Source: Tieghemiomyces parasiticus
Lineage: Eukaryota > Kickxellomycota > Dimargaritomycetes > Dimargaritales > Dimargaritaceae
DNA length: 52,298 nucleotides
Direction: 5' to 3'
NCBI GenBank assembly: GCA_027575765.1
Contig: JANBPT010000231.1
Location: 1-52,298 of the forward strand
Shown here: positions 1-10,999 of the stretch, in pieces
Position numbering within the stretch: the stretch's first letter is position 1
How the letters are laid out: each line of letters begins with the position of its first letter
Translations under genes and position numbers: made by a program
The notes under the pieces: model-generated
The model's input: only the letters and a program-made list of their open reading frames with translations
What the model was told of the DNA's origin: nothing
The model's database searches: none

Positions 1-3000
1 TCGAGAACAAGGAGTCCGCTCTTTGTCATCGGGTGCAAGCGCAAGTCGGGCGGCCGCAGTGAATGAGAAGAATGGAGGCCGAGAAGGGGTGAAAGAGTTC
101 TGCCTTGGTCTAAAAAAGCTGTTCGTTGTCCAGCTAGGTTTGGTCGCCTTCCACGATACGTGGGGGGGGGGGCGGCAGAAAAGTCCCTTCTCGCCATCAT
201 CGTTGGTGGTTTACTTATTGAGGCACCTATATGCTACTACGCCGTTCTATATGCGCCTTGTACTTGTAGCTATTTCTCTCTGCCTAGGTGAACCACAAGG
301 AAGGGGGGAGGGGTGGCGCGCAGGGCTCCAAGGCCCCTTCTTCCCCTCACGTATGCGCAGTGTTGTGGTAGGAGGGTAGATGGGCCCAAGTGGGCACACT
401 GGCCCCTTCCTACTACTCTTGAGGGCCATGCGTTTAGTGGCCAGCTGAGTCTATGCCGCTAGGGGCAGTGGCCGAAAGGTGCACAAGAAAGAGGGCAGTG
501 ATAGCACGTATGTACCACTTAACAGGCCAGTTGAACCCTTTCCGAGCAGAAACCACCACGACTGGAGGTCGTACAGCCAGGCTATGGGCTAGGGTGGTGA
601 ATCATCTCCGTCCACCTGCGGCCAAGGCAGAAAGCCGCGCTTAAAGATGGGTTAACCGCGCGTCCTCCCGTGTACCACCACTAACGGACGCCGGGAGGGG
701 GGGGGCTCAAAAATAGACCGATGAAGATCGTGCCCAAAGTATTCGTTTTCCTTTTTTTACAGGGCGGAGGAGGGGCGTCCCTAGAGCTCTACAATCGACC
801 ATCGCCAGTTGATCCGAGGGTAGAGATATCGGCGTCTCGAGCATACACAAGTGCCAAACCTGACGGCGGTTCTCTTGGGTGCATATATGGACCTCCTTAC
901 AAGTCGGCTGCCCCGTCATGTTGACCGGGATGTACCGGCAGCCGCATTGGGTCCAATGAGAAACTCTGGGCGGTGACACCGGGCGTCCTGTCCTTGGGCC
1001 CGCCTTCTCTCTCCCTTCCGGTCCCAGTAAACAAACCGGCCAAGGCCTCCTCCCAGGTGTTTGGGCCCACAGCGTCATGGTGCGATTTCGTTGTCGGGTG
1101 AGCTTTGAGAATCGGAGGCGGTCCGGGCCCTCCACACTCACTTGCCGTCGGGCCTAAGAACTAGGGGTTCGTGTGCCGTCTTTCTCCCACTCTTTCTTTC
1201 TCTCTTTCACTTGCACCACCCGCCCTCTCAATAGACCCCGACGTCGCATGGCAGGGCTTAATAAAGTGGGTAGGGCGGGGGCGGCACCAACGTAGAAGGG
1301 CCTAAAGTCAATAGACAGTGAAGACAGAGGGAGAGGGGCGTGTGGTGGCTGCTAATCCCAGAGGCTGGAAAGGGGCCGAGGCCCCGTCCCAGTCATCCTC
1401 CCATGGTCCTTTTTTTGGTGACATGTATTTTCCCATGCCACTCTGTCGACGTGATGTCTCAGCACGGCCTTATTCCTCTCGTCCCATAGGTGGGATGGAA
1501 TTTATGGGGGGGGGGGCTGTTTCGTCGTCATGCCCGCCGCTACTCCTCCTTCCCGCCGTCCCCTTTTTCCATCCTGTTCCGTTGTCCTCTCCACCTTCCC
1601 GCCCTATCTTGCGCCGCTGACCCGTATCAACATGCCGTGGGCAGGGAATACCCGTTGCTCTGCCGAAACCTCCCCCCACTCCCACAGGTCTCCCGCCTCT
1701 GCTGCCCTCTCCCCCCACACAACCTCCCGCTTCCCCTGTCCTCCTCACTTCCCTCCCCAATACTTTGTTCGCCCACGCGGAACCCGGCGCTCGCTTTTCA
1801 TATAAAACGGTTTCTGTCCGCCCCCGCCGCTGTGCTCCTCCCCCCTGCCTGTCTTCGTTACCCTGTATCTGGTGTTGGCTCCGTGAGACCTCCCCAATCC
1901 CGTTCACTTTTATTTCATCACCTCATATTTCATCCCAGCCTCGGCCACAGTTACCATTTCTCTCGTCACGCTACCCTACCTCACCACACCGCACCGTATT
2001 TAATTTGTTCGCCCTCCTTCCCATTATTCGTGACGCACCAAGACCTACTTGCCTCAATTCACTCCCTCTCTCTCTAAGCCAGCACTTCTGCTGATTGGTA
2101 AAGACCCCCCGCCGACCTGCCTCTGCAACTGGTCTTGACCTCCCTGGTCGCCATCTGACGCCTCGGCCATCCCGGCGACATCTATCGTATCCTATTGCAG
2201 GCCGCTAGTGTTCTACCGCTGTCTGTGAATTCCCCCCACAACTGTCGGTCACGTGTTTGTCGTTGTTCGTCTTGCTCTCCACTATCGACTTCAGCCCCCC
2301 CCCACCACTACCCGAGTTCCCTGTAGCCGCTCATAGCCGACGGCCTGTCCCAGCCTTTGAGGGTATAACCTCTAGTACAGCCTCCCGCTACTAGTCGTGG
2401 CTATACAACACATCTGTCCCATTTTTGGGTGCCCATACTCTCGTCAACGCTTTCAACTCTCTACTGTTCCGTCCGTGCCAGGGGTCCACTGGTCCCTTCC
2501 ATTCTTGCATCACTCTGATATCCAGTTCCCAGCCCGCTAGCCCTGCATCATTAGTGGACTTCCCCGCCATCGCCGTTCTCCTGTTATCTCCTCCACCCTG
2601 CCCTGCGCACCTCCTGAAGTTGACTTTCTGAATAGGTAAGTGTTTACATCCCCCGTCTTCCCGGCCCTGGCCTTAAGTACAAACCCGTGTTTCCCCCTTC
2701 CGGCTGGGCAGTATCACCAAGCGTGCGCGCCCCTCTTCCTTCCTTCCACCTGGGTTGTGTTTTTACCATTGGATACGCTACCCCTCCCCTCAGTGCTAGT
2801 GTGTGGTATACCCGGTCCCACCTCCTGAATTTGCCGGCCACTGCATTTTGTGGAGGCATTGTAGCGCTCACCTGCGATCCCCTCCACCCGCCGTCTTCAA
2901 CGCGCTGTGCATTTTAGTGCCCGATTATTCTTCTCCACACGAGACCGCAGCCCTAACGCATCATCCTCATCATTACCCCCCTTCCCTCTACCCCGAATCC

Positions 3001-3670
3001 ACACCAACTTCCCCGCACCTCCTACATATAAATAGTGCCCCCGCGCCCGCCAATTGTCAACCCGCACACCAGACTTATCTGCGTGCTTGCCCGCCAATCC
3101 CACTACCCCACCCCACCACCTCGCGCCTTCCCCTGTAATATTCATCTCTGTAACCCCTTCCACACCCCCGCCTAGCAACCACCACCTATCGACTGCCTAA
3201 TTATGTTATAATTATTCATCCGGCCCCTTGCTTCCCTCCACTCCTGGATCCTCCGCCCACCGTCAACACCTGTTCACTTGGTCGTCGTGCCTTGTCCATC
3301 CCCGTCACCAACACGCCGCCACCGCTTCCTCCCGCGCCACACCGTCCAGAATGAACTTGTAGTACCGACCCACCGCTTCCCAACCCTCTCCCTTCATCCG
3401 CCCTATGTAAAACAATCTCTTTAGTCACCTGTATCTCGTATCACACCGCCATATCTTTCCCGGTTGCCCTTATTATCCACATCAGCTGCGGCTCGTTTTT
3501 ACAACCCCCTCGTCCTTAAACCGAGTCGCCCTATTCCTTCACCCCCCTTTACTTTTGTCTGATCCCACTACGCCAGCCGTAACGTGCGTCACCGTTTTGT
3601 ACTAGTGTATTCTACCCTTAATTCCCATCTCTTCTCTGTCCTGGATATTCCGGTTTCCACTCTCTGCACC
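1..3670. other. intergenic region and long pyrimidine-rich leader of the kinase gene
   Basis: No protein family is recognisable in any frame. The first 1.5 kb is mixed in composition and carries G homopolymers (G11 at 162-172 and at 1506-1516). From about 1.54 kb to the kinase start the plus strand is strongly C/T-rich, giving long open frames made of Pro, Ser, Leu and His that I regard as compositional artefacts. TATA-like elements lie at 1801-1807 and 3027-3034. A good donor (GTAAGT) at about 2636 could belong to a 5'-UTR intron of the kinase gene, but I cannot pair it confidently with an acceptor. Confidence 0.5.
3027..3034 (+). promoter_or_regulatory. TATA-box-like element upstream of the kinase gene
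   Basis: TATAAATA in a C-rich surround, about 640 bp upstream of the chosen kinase ATG. It would imply a long 5' UTR or a leader intron. This is a motif match only. Confidence 0.35.
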
Positions 3671-5266
3671 ATGAGTACCTCTTCCTACCTTTCTTCTGGC
3701 AGCGAGGTCGACACCCCGCTACCCTTTGCCCTGGGCAGCGTCCTAACTGACCCTGCCGGCCGTTCGAGCTATACACTCCGTGCCGTCATCGGTAGCGGCT
3801 CCTACGCTGTGGTGTACCTTGCTCAGAACCGCCGCACTGGTGCCCAGCAGGCCATCAAGTGCCTGTCTAAACTCTCGCTCACTCCCGAGCAGATCGAGCT
3901 GCAGCACCATGAGGTTGACCTGCACACTAAGGTCGGCCGCCACCCCAACGTGGTTGCCCTGGACCACTCGTTCGAGACGGCCGATTGGGTCTTTTTGGTC
4001 ATGGAGTACGTCAAGGGCCAGGACCTGTACGAATGGATCACCGAGGACGTGTCGGGCATGGTCCACCCTGCCGAGGATACGCGCGCCAACCAGACCAAGC
4101 GCTTCACCATCTACCGCTCCATCTTCACTCAGATCCTGGACGCCGTTGCCCATGCCCACGCCCGCGGAGTGTACCACCGCGACATCAAGCCCGAGAACGT
4201 GATCCTCACCCGCCAGCACCGCGTCAAGCTGACCGACTTTGGCCTGGCCACCCAGGAGGACCGCTCAGACGAGTTTGAATGCGGCAGCCGCCCCTACATG
4301 AGCCGGGAGAACCGCAGCACCCAGCGCACCTACTACTCCAGCGCCAAGTCGGACGTGTGGGCCCTGGGCATCATCTTCCTCAACGTGTTTTACGGTGTCA
4401 CTCCGTGGTCTGAACCTGACGCCGCCGCCTCGCCGTCCTTTGCTGCCTACCTCCGCGATGGCCCAGCCTTCCTGAAGGAGCGGGTCGGCTGCCCGCCCAG
4501 CATTGCTGCTTACCTGCATCGCCGCGTGTTTTGCCACGAGATGGTGCGCTGCACCGTCGCCGAGCTGCGCGAGTGGTGCCGGACCCTGCCCAATGTGTAC
4601 CACGCCGCCGTCACCGAAACCGCGGTGGCGGAGCCATCGACCAATCTCTACCGCCCCTCTTTCGACCTGAGTGACAGCGATGACCTGTTTGACGCTGGCG
4701 AATCCTCCGACATTTACGTGGGCTCTGGCTGGGCCTCCCCTTCGGCCACACCCGCCAAGGCCCAGGCCATCCCCATCCAGTCTGCCAGCCGCCTCGCCCC
4801 GCCTGCCCCGCAGGTCCTGGTCCCCTCCCTCGCCGCCCCTTTCGCCGCCGCGGCCTTCTCGTGGGCCGACGACGACGAGGAGGACGAAGACGATAGCGAC
4901 GTGCTGTCCTTCTCTCTGGGGTCTGCTACCTCCACCCTGGTCGCCACGTCTACCGTGCCAACCCCCGCCGCGCCGCGGTCGGCCGCCTTCCCGAGCAGCT
5001 GGGCCGACGACTTTGAAGACGACGACGCGCCGTTCGCCATGGACGACTTGGATTTCTTGGGCTCCACCACTGCCACCACCACCCCGCAGGCACCGGTCAA
5101 GGCTTCGGCTGGCTCGACCGCCTCGTCCGCTTCCACCGCGAACAAGATGGCTGCCTCGCCGTCCTTCCTGGCGGCCAAGTTGGGTGCCTTGTCCTTCCGC
5201 AGTGGCCCCGCTACCCCCGCTCCCTGCACTCCCACCTCGGGCATCTTTTTCATGGATGGATTTTAG
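3671..5266 (+). CDS. Ran1/Pat1-like serine/threonine protein kinase
   Basis: Intronless, 531 aa. The open frame extends upstream to 3584, but that codon is GTG; the ATG at 3671 has A at -3 and starts just before the kinase domain, so I use it. Kinase domain about residues 36-308: glycine loop GSGSYAVVYL at 41-50, ATP-binding Lys63 (AIK), likely alpha-C Glu81, catalytic loop HRDIKPEN at 169-176, DFG at 189-191, then CGSRPYMSRE at 204-213 and the DVWALG helix at 228-233. The CGS...YMS activation segment resembles fungal Ran1/Pat1/Sks1 kinases, which in yeasts control meiosis and nutrient responses. The usual APE/SPE motif reads SRE, keeping only the Glu. The C-terminal 220 residues are Ala/Pro/Ser-rich and disordered, with two acidic patches, ending in FFMDGF. 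An active kinase is likely; the specific pathway is inferred. Confidence 0.9.
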   Translation: MSTSSYLSSGSEVDTPLPFALGSVLTDPAGRSSYTLRAVIGSGSYAVVYLAQNRRTGAQQAIKCLSKLSLTPEQIELQHHEVDLHTKVGRHPNVVALDHSFETADWVFLVMEYVKGQDLYEWITEDVSGMVHPAEDTRANQTKRFTIYRSIFTQILDAVAHAHARGVYHRDIKPENVILTRQHRVKLTDFGLATQEDRSDEFECGSRPYMSRENRSTQRTYYSSAKSDVWALGIIFLNVFYGVTPWSEPDAAASPSFAAYLRDGPAFLKERVGCPPSIAAYLHRRVFCHEMVRCTVAELREWCRTLPNVYHAAVTETAVAEPSTNLYRPSFDLSDSDDLFDAGESSDIYVGSGWASPSATPAKAQAIPIQSASRLAPPAPQVLVPSLAAPFAAAAFSWADDDEEDEDDSDVLSFSLGSATSTLVATSTVPTPAAPRSAAFPSSWADDFEDDDAPFAMDDLDFLGSTTATTTPQAPVKASAGSTASSASTANKMAASPSFLAAKLGALSFRSGPATPAPCTPTSGIFFMDGF

Positions 5267-7521
5267 ATGGGCTTTGGTCAGTTGAGGTGTCGTAGGCGCG
5301 CGTCCCCTTCCGCCACGATCCACACTGATCAGCCGAGCTTGTGATTAAACCTCATAACCTCGCAGTCTGAACTGCCAACGTATATGTCTCCCATGATTGC
5401 CTTTTTATCTTTTTCCCTACCCCCCTTTACCACGAATATTCCCCCCCCCACCCCGTTATCACGACCTCCTTACATATGTAGAGGGGGCGGAACGCCAGGC
5501 CTTCATTCCTCGGCGTTGGCGACCCCCTCACCCTTTACGACATTGATCTACCCTCTATCCGCCTTCGTCGACGCGCACGTCGCGCCGAAGTTGCCTATCC
5601 TCATTTCACACACGACGACAAGTTTGAGCGCTCCATCTGGTTGCAGTTGCCATTTTACTCTCCCACCGTTGCATCTGCCTGCTAGATGATCATTCAGATT
5701 TACGCCTCCTATTCCCCACATCTCCCTTGACGATTGTACCCTTTCCTGCTATCATCACCCTCGTATGCCCACTACCCGTCCACACTTACCTTGTGAGTAC
5801 CCATGGCCTCGCGAACTCCTCTTCAATTGACGAGTGCGCCGACTCACTTCCATCAACACTTTGCTTTCAGCATTCTCTTTTGCTTTAGGGCAATTGCGCT
5901 CTTCCATATCACGCAACTATGCGCCTTCGTATCGACGCAGATACACTCGAGACCTCGGTACGCCTTGCTCCGCGGAACCGCCTTTCTGAACTGCGTTCCA
6001 ACTCCCTCCTCCCCGTTAACCGGTGCCATTTACAAAGCCGTTGGCCCCTCTCCCATGGGTCAGACGAGCTTTTGATCCGCACCCTGTGGACCCCCCCTCC
6101 CCTACTTGTCGATCACCGTTTCTTGACTTCTGTGATGGTTATTTTTCAGTTCAGCCAACGTCACGGACGCCTGTCACCTCGCCCGACTTGCACTGACCGC
6201 CTATTTCCACGGCGTGTGTTGTGCATAACGAGGTGGTGTCGTTATTTTTGGTGCCGAATTGAAGAGCTCTCTGAAGGTGAGATGCAATAAATCGCCTAGT
6301 CTTGGTCCACAACCTACCCGCTTTTCATTTAGCGGCGACTAATAAGAGAATTTCTGCGATACTGAACGTAACTTGGGTAATACGGGGTCGTTGTAATCCC
6401 TATGTATAGGTAGATTGCACCATAAAGTCGTGAGCCCTCAATTCGTATTGTGTTTATTGAAACCCTCCCTCGCCATTCTGCAAGGCTAGGCGCTCTTTCT
6501 GTTCCGATATTATAGCAGATTCTTGAGTTACTTGACTGATCCTTGATGAGCACTGATTGCCTGGCGTTCATAGTAACCTTCAGGGTGATGACCTTTTTAC
6601 CATACTGCCATCAGTTGACAGCCATGAACAGCCTGACGTCGCAGGGAACTTGGCTAGGGCGGGAGAAAGTTTGATTGGCGTCGGACATGTAGACATGAGT
6701 GGCTGTAGCACAATGTGGTGGCGTATTAGCTTGGTTTGGCCATGGGGTGTGGCGGGCTAAACTCCATTATGCTTATGTCCAAGCTCAGAGCCTAGGGCTC
6801 AGTCCCCATATTCTACTTCGTGGTCGGCAGAGATCTTGACACACAGGGGACTTGACGGTCAGGTGTAACTGGTCGATGAGGTCGTAGGGGAAATGTGGTT
6901 GACATGGGCTAGCTGTTTATCAGTCTGTTGAAGGGGGGGGAGTATTCATCCAGCAGTTTCAGGATCATGTCCCTGTAACGTTCACTAGTGCTGTTGTGTG
7001 AAGGACGGCCAAACCTAGACTAATCTTCCAAGGAATCGGAGGAGATTCCTGCGAAAGCAGGCTAGCCACCGGTTGACGGTGGAGTGGACTTCAGGGCAGC
7101 CGAGCTCAGTGCGGGCAGCCAGTTCCAATAAAACGGCATTTGACCTTGTGACCCTCATCATAAAAAACAAATCAATGACAACCTCCCCCCCACCCCCCGC
7201 ACACACACACACCACAGTCGGTAAACTGGGAGTGGTGTGGGGGGTGGAGTCTTACAAAGTCGACATGATGGAGGGGTAAGCCGTTTGAAGTTAGGGAATG
7301 AACCGATTCTACAACGGTTTTATACCGTTCAGTTCCTCGTCTTAGACACGCGCTAGGTTTCGTCTACAGCACCAATGTCTGAGACCTCTAGCTTTACCCA
7401 TCTCAACACATTTTGGACCCATCTATCCATACAGGAGGTTGCCCACCTTTCCTAGTGACTGCGATTGCAATGGACCGGCTGGCCGAGAGACAGAAAGACA
7501 GAAGGCGTTCTGAAATAGGAA

Positions 7522-7537
7522 CCCCCCCGGGGGGGGG
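7522..7537. repeat. C7G9 self-complementary homopolymer pair
   Basis: Seven C followed directly by nine G, so the central 14 bases are a perfect palindrome. It lies in non-coding sequence. It could fold on itself or be an assembly-sensitive spot. Confidence 0.6.
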
Positions 7538-8352
7538 CGAGTGAGGCTGTGAGGTAGTAGGCCCACGAGGAACAATAATTTGTTTATTTTTTTTTGTCCA
7601 CTTGAAGCAACATGGAAATTTGACCCAATTTGTCTCTCTTACGCGCAGGGAAATGACTTGAGCAGGATGGCATTTGGTGTAATTGAAGGCACTTGCCCTG
7701 GGTCACTCTGTATTAGAGAGTAGCGTCGTCTTGGGGGAACGGGATTCGAAGTAGCTTAGTCCGCACCATCCCCACCAGGCTATGGACCTTCCACTGGTCG
7801 AAGAACCGCCAGCAGTATTCCATGGAGGGCGTGGGGGGGGGGGCTAAAACTCATCTCCCAGCCGAAGGGCTTCGGAGATGGCTTAGGAAAGCTCTGGTAT
7901 AGCCTGCTGATCGGCTGGAGCGCCACACTTTACCAGCAGCACTGGTGAGTGCGTGAGGGGCGGGGTGGGAATCACATGTCAAGGGGAGGTCGGTGGGCAG
8001 CCAACTGCCCAGCACGCTCCACTTGTCACCAGACTTTCAGATGCTGAACCTCCCCTCCCCCTCCCTCCCTACCTGGACCCCTCTCCCCTCCTTCCATACG
8101 GTGTTGGTTAGAGGTGGCGGCCGCCTTCATAGGCCAGCCCGCATCCCTAGCACTGCTGTTGATTGCTCCGTGGACTTGTGTTGTGGGATGGCTGGGAGAG
8201 AGAGGTGAGAGGGATCGGTGTGGGAATTACACCTGCCGTCGTGTCTACCCTCCGACGATTTATCTCATGTCGCCCGGCCTTTACTGCCCACTGTCATGTG
8301 CGGATAACTTGCAGGGTTTACTGCCTCCCTCCCTCACGAATGATTACCTCCC

Positions 8353-8391
8353 TATATAACCCCCCCTGGCCTCGGGGGGGGGGCCCCCGAG
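8353..8391 (+). promoter_or_regulatory. TATA-like element followed by a GC hairpin in the thiolase promoter
   Basis: TATATAA at 8353-8359 lies about 260 bp upstream of the thiolase ATG. Just downstream, CTCGGGGG (8371-8378) and CCCCCGAG (8384-8391) form a perfect 8-bp inverted repeat around five G. The TATA assignment is a motif match; the inverted repeat is directly visible but its function is unknown. Confidence 0.35.
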
Positions 8392-8620
8392 TCGTCTCGA
8401 GCTAACAACCTTCTTCCTATTCTACCTTGACCGATTCCGTTCAGCCTGTCCTGCAGCTCAGCTTCTCGTTTGTGCTTCCCGTCTCGTTCGTCTCTAGATA
8501 CCTTCTACCTAATCACGCTGCTTCACTTCCTCCATTCTCTACTAGTTGCAACGCCTCCGTTTCAGAACTACACGCTTTTTCCGCCGTCCATCGCCCAGTC
8601 GTCTCCATTCTCCCCCCGCC

Positions 8621-9871
8621 ATGGCCACCTTCAACCGCATCAAGCAGGTCAGCGACCACCTCATCCCAGTCGCCAAGCCCGCCCCGCTCACCCGTGTGGG
8701 GGTCAAGGATGACGACGATATTGTGATTGTCTCGGCCGTCCGGACGGCCATCACCCGGGCCCGCCGTGGCCAGTTCAAGGACACGCCCCCGGAGGACCTC
8801 CTTGCCGAGGTGCTCAAGGCCATCCTGGCGCGCACGGGGGTTGACCCTAACCTAGTGGACGACGTGTGTGTGGGCACCGCCTTGGCCCCCTTAGGTGGGG
8901 CCATGACCGCCCGCCAGGCCTGCCTGTACGCCGGTCTCCCTGAGCGTTCGTCAGCCTACACTCTGAACCGCCAGTGCTCGTCCGGCCTGCAGGCCGTGGT
9001 AAGCATCGCCGACAGCATCCGCTCGGGCCGCATCACCATCGGTATCGGGGCCGGGATGGAGTCCATGAGCAAGCACTACAACATGAACTTTGAGCCGTCC
9101 GAGAAGCTGGCCAGCCACCCGGCCGCCGCCGACTGCCTACTGCCCATGGGTATGACCTCCGAAAACGTGGCCGAGCAGTTTGGTATCACCCGCGAACAGC
9201 AGGACCGCCTCGCTGCCGAGTCCCATGCCCGCGCCGCCCGCGCCCAGCGCGAGGGCCTGTTTAAGGACGAGATTATCCCCGTGACCACCACCGTGCTCGA
9301 CAAGGAAGGGAACCCGCACACGGTTGAAGTGACTGCCGACGAGGGTATCCGGGAGGGAACGACCGTGGAGAGCCTGGGTCGCCTGAAGCCGTCCTTCAGC
9401 AAGACCGGTACCACGCACGCTGGTAACGCCTCGCAGGTGTCGGATGGCGCGGCGGCGGTGCTGCTCATGAAGCGCAAGACGGCCCACCTTCTGAAGCTGC
9501 CCGTGCAGGGCAAGCTGGTGAGCTCGGCGGTGGTGGGCGTCCCGCCACGCATCATGGGTATCGGTCCGGCCTATGCCATCCCCAAGGCCTGCGAGCTGGC
9601 CGGCATCAGTGTGAAGGACGTGGACGTGTTTGAGCTCAATGAGGCTTTCGCGTCCCAGGCCACCTTCTGCATCCAGAAGCTCGGACTCGACCCGGCCAAG
9701 GTCAACCCCAAGGGGGGTGCCATCGCGCTCGGTCACCCGCTCGGCTGTACCGGGTCTCGTCTTATTGCCACCATCCTCCCGGAACTTAAACGCCAGGGTA
9801 AGACCATCGGTGCCGTCACCATGTGCATCGGTACCGGTATGGGCATGTGCGCCATCATCGAGCGCGAGTAG
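8621..9871 (+). CDS. 3-ketoacyl-CoA thiolase, peroxisomal (acetyl-CoA C-acyltransferase)
   Basis: Intronless, 416 aa. The ATG at 8621 sits in a strong start context (CGCCATGG); the frame upstream opens with TTG and is not used. The enzyme performs the last step of beta-oxidation, cleaving 3-ketoacyl-CoA with CoA to acetyl-CoA and a shortened acyl-CoA. Residues 6-14 read RIKQVSDHL, matching the PTS2 pattern R-[LIV]-x5-[HQ]-[LA], so Pex7-dependent peroxisomal import is expected; there is no PTS1 at the C-terminus. The nucleophile is Cys119 (NRQCSSG). NEAFASQ precedes His372 in GHPLGCTG, and the second catalytic cysteine is Cys402 in MCIGTGMG. Length and motifs fit the Pot1/Fox3/ACAA1 type rather than cytosolic acetyl-CoA acetyltransferase (Erg10). 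High GC at third positions matches the other genes. Confidence 0.95.
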   Translation: MATFNRIKQVSDHLIPVAKPAPLTRVGVKDDDDIVIVSAVRTAITRARRGQFKDTPPEDLLAEVLKAILARTGVDPNLVDDVCVGTALAPLGGAMTARQACLYAGLPERSSAYTLNRQCSSGLQAVVSIADSIRSGRITIGIGAGMESMSKHYNMNFEPSEKLASHPAAADCLLPMGMTSENVAEQFGITREQQDRLAAESHARAARAQREGLFKDEIIPVTTTVLDKEGNPHTVEVTADEGIREGTTVESLGRLKPSFSKTGTTHAGNASQVSDGAAAVLLMKRKTAHLLKLPVQGKLVSSAVVGVPPRIMGIGPAYAIPKACELAGISVKDVDVFELNEAFASQATFCIQKLGLDPAKVNPKGGAIALGHPLGCTGSRLIATILPELKRQGKTIGAVTMCIGTGMGMCAIIERE

Positions 9872-10999
9872 AGGGAGGAGGAGGAATAGTAGTCGCGAAG
9901 CCCCGACCACGGTGTCGGGGCCATCCCCTTAATTATCCGTTCCCCACCTCCCCTTGCGCATCCACCCGCGTCCAACCTTGATCTTTTTCCGTTTCTCAGC
10001 TCTAGCGGGGCAAGCTCCATTGTATTTCTCTGGTCTCGTAAATTTCAGTAAAATCTCTCGTTTCATTTACCCCCCAGTGTTGGATGTGATAACGCTTCTG
10101 TTGTTCGGCGGCTGCTACGGCCCCACAACTTTCATCGCGACGGTAACTTGTGATCGCTGCCGATGAAGTTGTAAGCCGACAGCATGGTCTACTTACCCCC
10201 CCCCACCAACGCCCACCTCCTAGCGCTGGAATATATGCCATCAATCGATCCTGCCAAGGTTAACTAATTATTGTTAATAATTTATTTATCAATCATTACG
10301 GCCGGCTGGAGAGCTGATATTCCAGGATACTTGTGGCAATATGCGTGCCGGCCCTGACAATAGCTCCTGCGTCAGTAAATAGGGAGGCACTGATTAGCCA
10401 TTTCTGATCGCATTGGGCTGGTGACCGGGTTAGCCGCCAGGGCCGGTGGTGGCCCTTAAGCCAAAGCTGCACCATTCCCCTCCTTAGGTGTCGTCTGCCG
10501 ATACAATCCATGCAACGCCGCGCTTCGAGCTGCCCCACTGCCCCGAGGGTCCAGCGCGTATGGTCCGTCATCCACACGCATCGATGATTCGTTGCAATAG
10601 AGATGGAACCCCCACCCCCCGCAGAGCCCGTTACGTAGCGGTTACGAGGAGGGTAGCCGGCTATTTGATGACGCCTGTACCGTCGTCACAGCGGAGGGAG
10701 AGAGGAAGGTTTCCCACACATATGCCGGTCACGGCCGTGCTAGCTTTGGCCTGGGGAGGGGGTTTCACTCTCTTATGCTCAAGTCCATTCTATCTCTGCC
10801 CAACTCCAACCAAGCCCCGCGATACATAACTACGCAAGTCTATTCTATGCCCCTCCGCACCGGTCTCAGTATTCTTGCCTGTACATTTGTCCAAAACAGC
10901 TCTGACCTTCGATATTCTCCGCTACCCTATTACCCTCTTTATCACCCCCACCCGAAACGGTGCCATTCCTCTACCCCCCCTCTCCCTCACCGGCACGTA
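9872..10999. other. intergenic region between thiolase and SSADH
   Basis: No recognised gene. An AT-rich patch at 10260-10300 and a C/T-rich stretch at 10800-10999 precede the SSADH start, as expected for the 3' end of one gene and the promoter of the next. Confidence 0.5.

Larger units (their letters stand above)
5267..8620. other. intergenic region between kinase and thiolase
   Basis: No recognised gene. An ATG-initiated 123-codon frame at 5919-6290 (+) ends close to an AATAAA-like sequence but resembles no family I know, so I leave it as a doubtful ORF. The stretch 5384-6260 is C/T-rich like other leaders here; 6300-7950 is mixed, with a (CA)n tract near 7201 and the C7G9 run at 7522. A hairpin-forming segment around 7850-7882 (CCGAAG/CTTCGG with flanking CATCT/AGATG) has no assigned role. 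The thiolase promoter is expected in 7.9-8.6 kb. Confidence 0.45.

Noticed and set aside
2425..3138. Long plus-strand ORFs rich in Pro, Ser, Leu and His upstream of the kinase
   Set aside because: All three frames are open in turn because the strand is C/T-rich and poor in stop codons; no domain, and composition unlike the real genes here.
4265..5323. 352-codon minus-strand ORF across the kinase gene
   Set aside because: It is antisense to the GC-rich kinase coding sequence, Gly/Arg-rich and without any motif: a shadow of the real frame.
9137..9910. 257-codon minus-strand ORF opposite the thiolase
   Set aside because: His/Gly/Arg-rich reverse shadow of the thiolase; the plus-strand frame holds all catalytic motifs.
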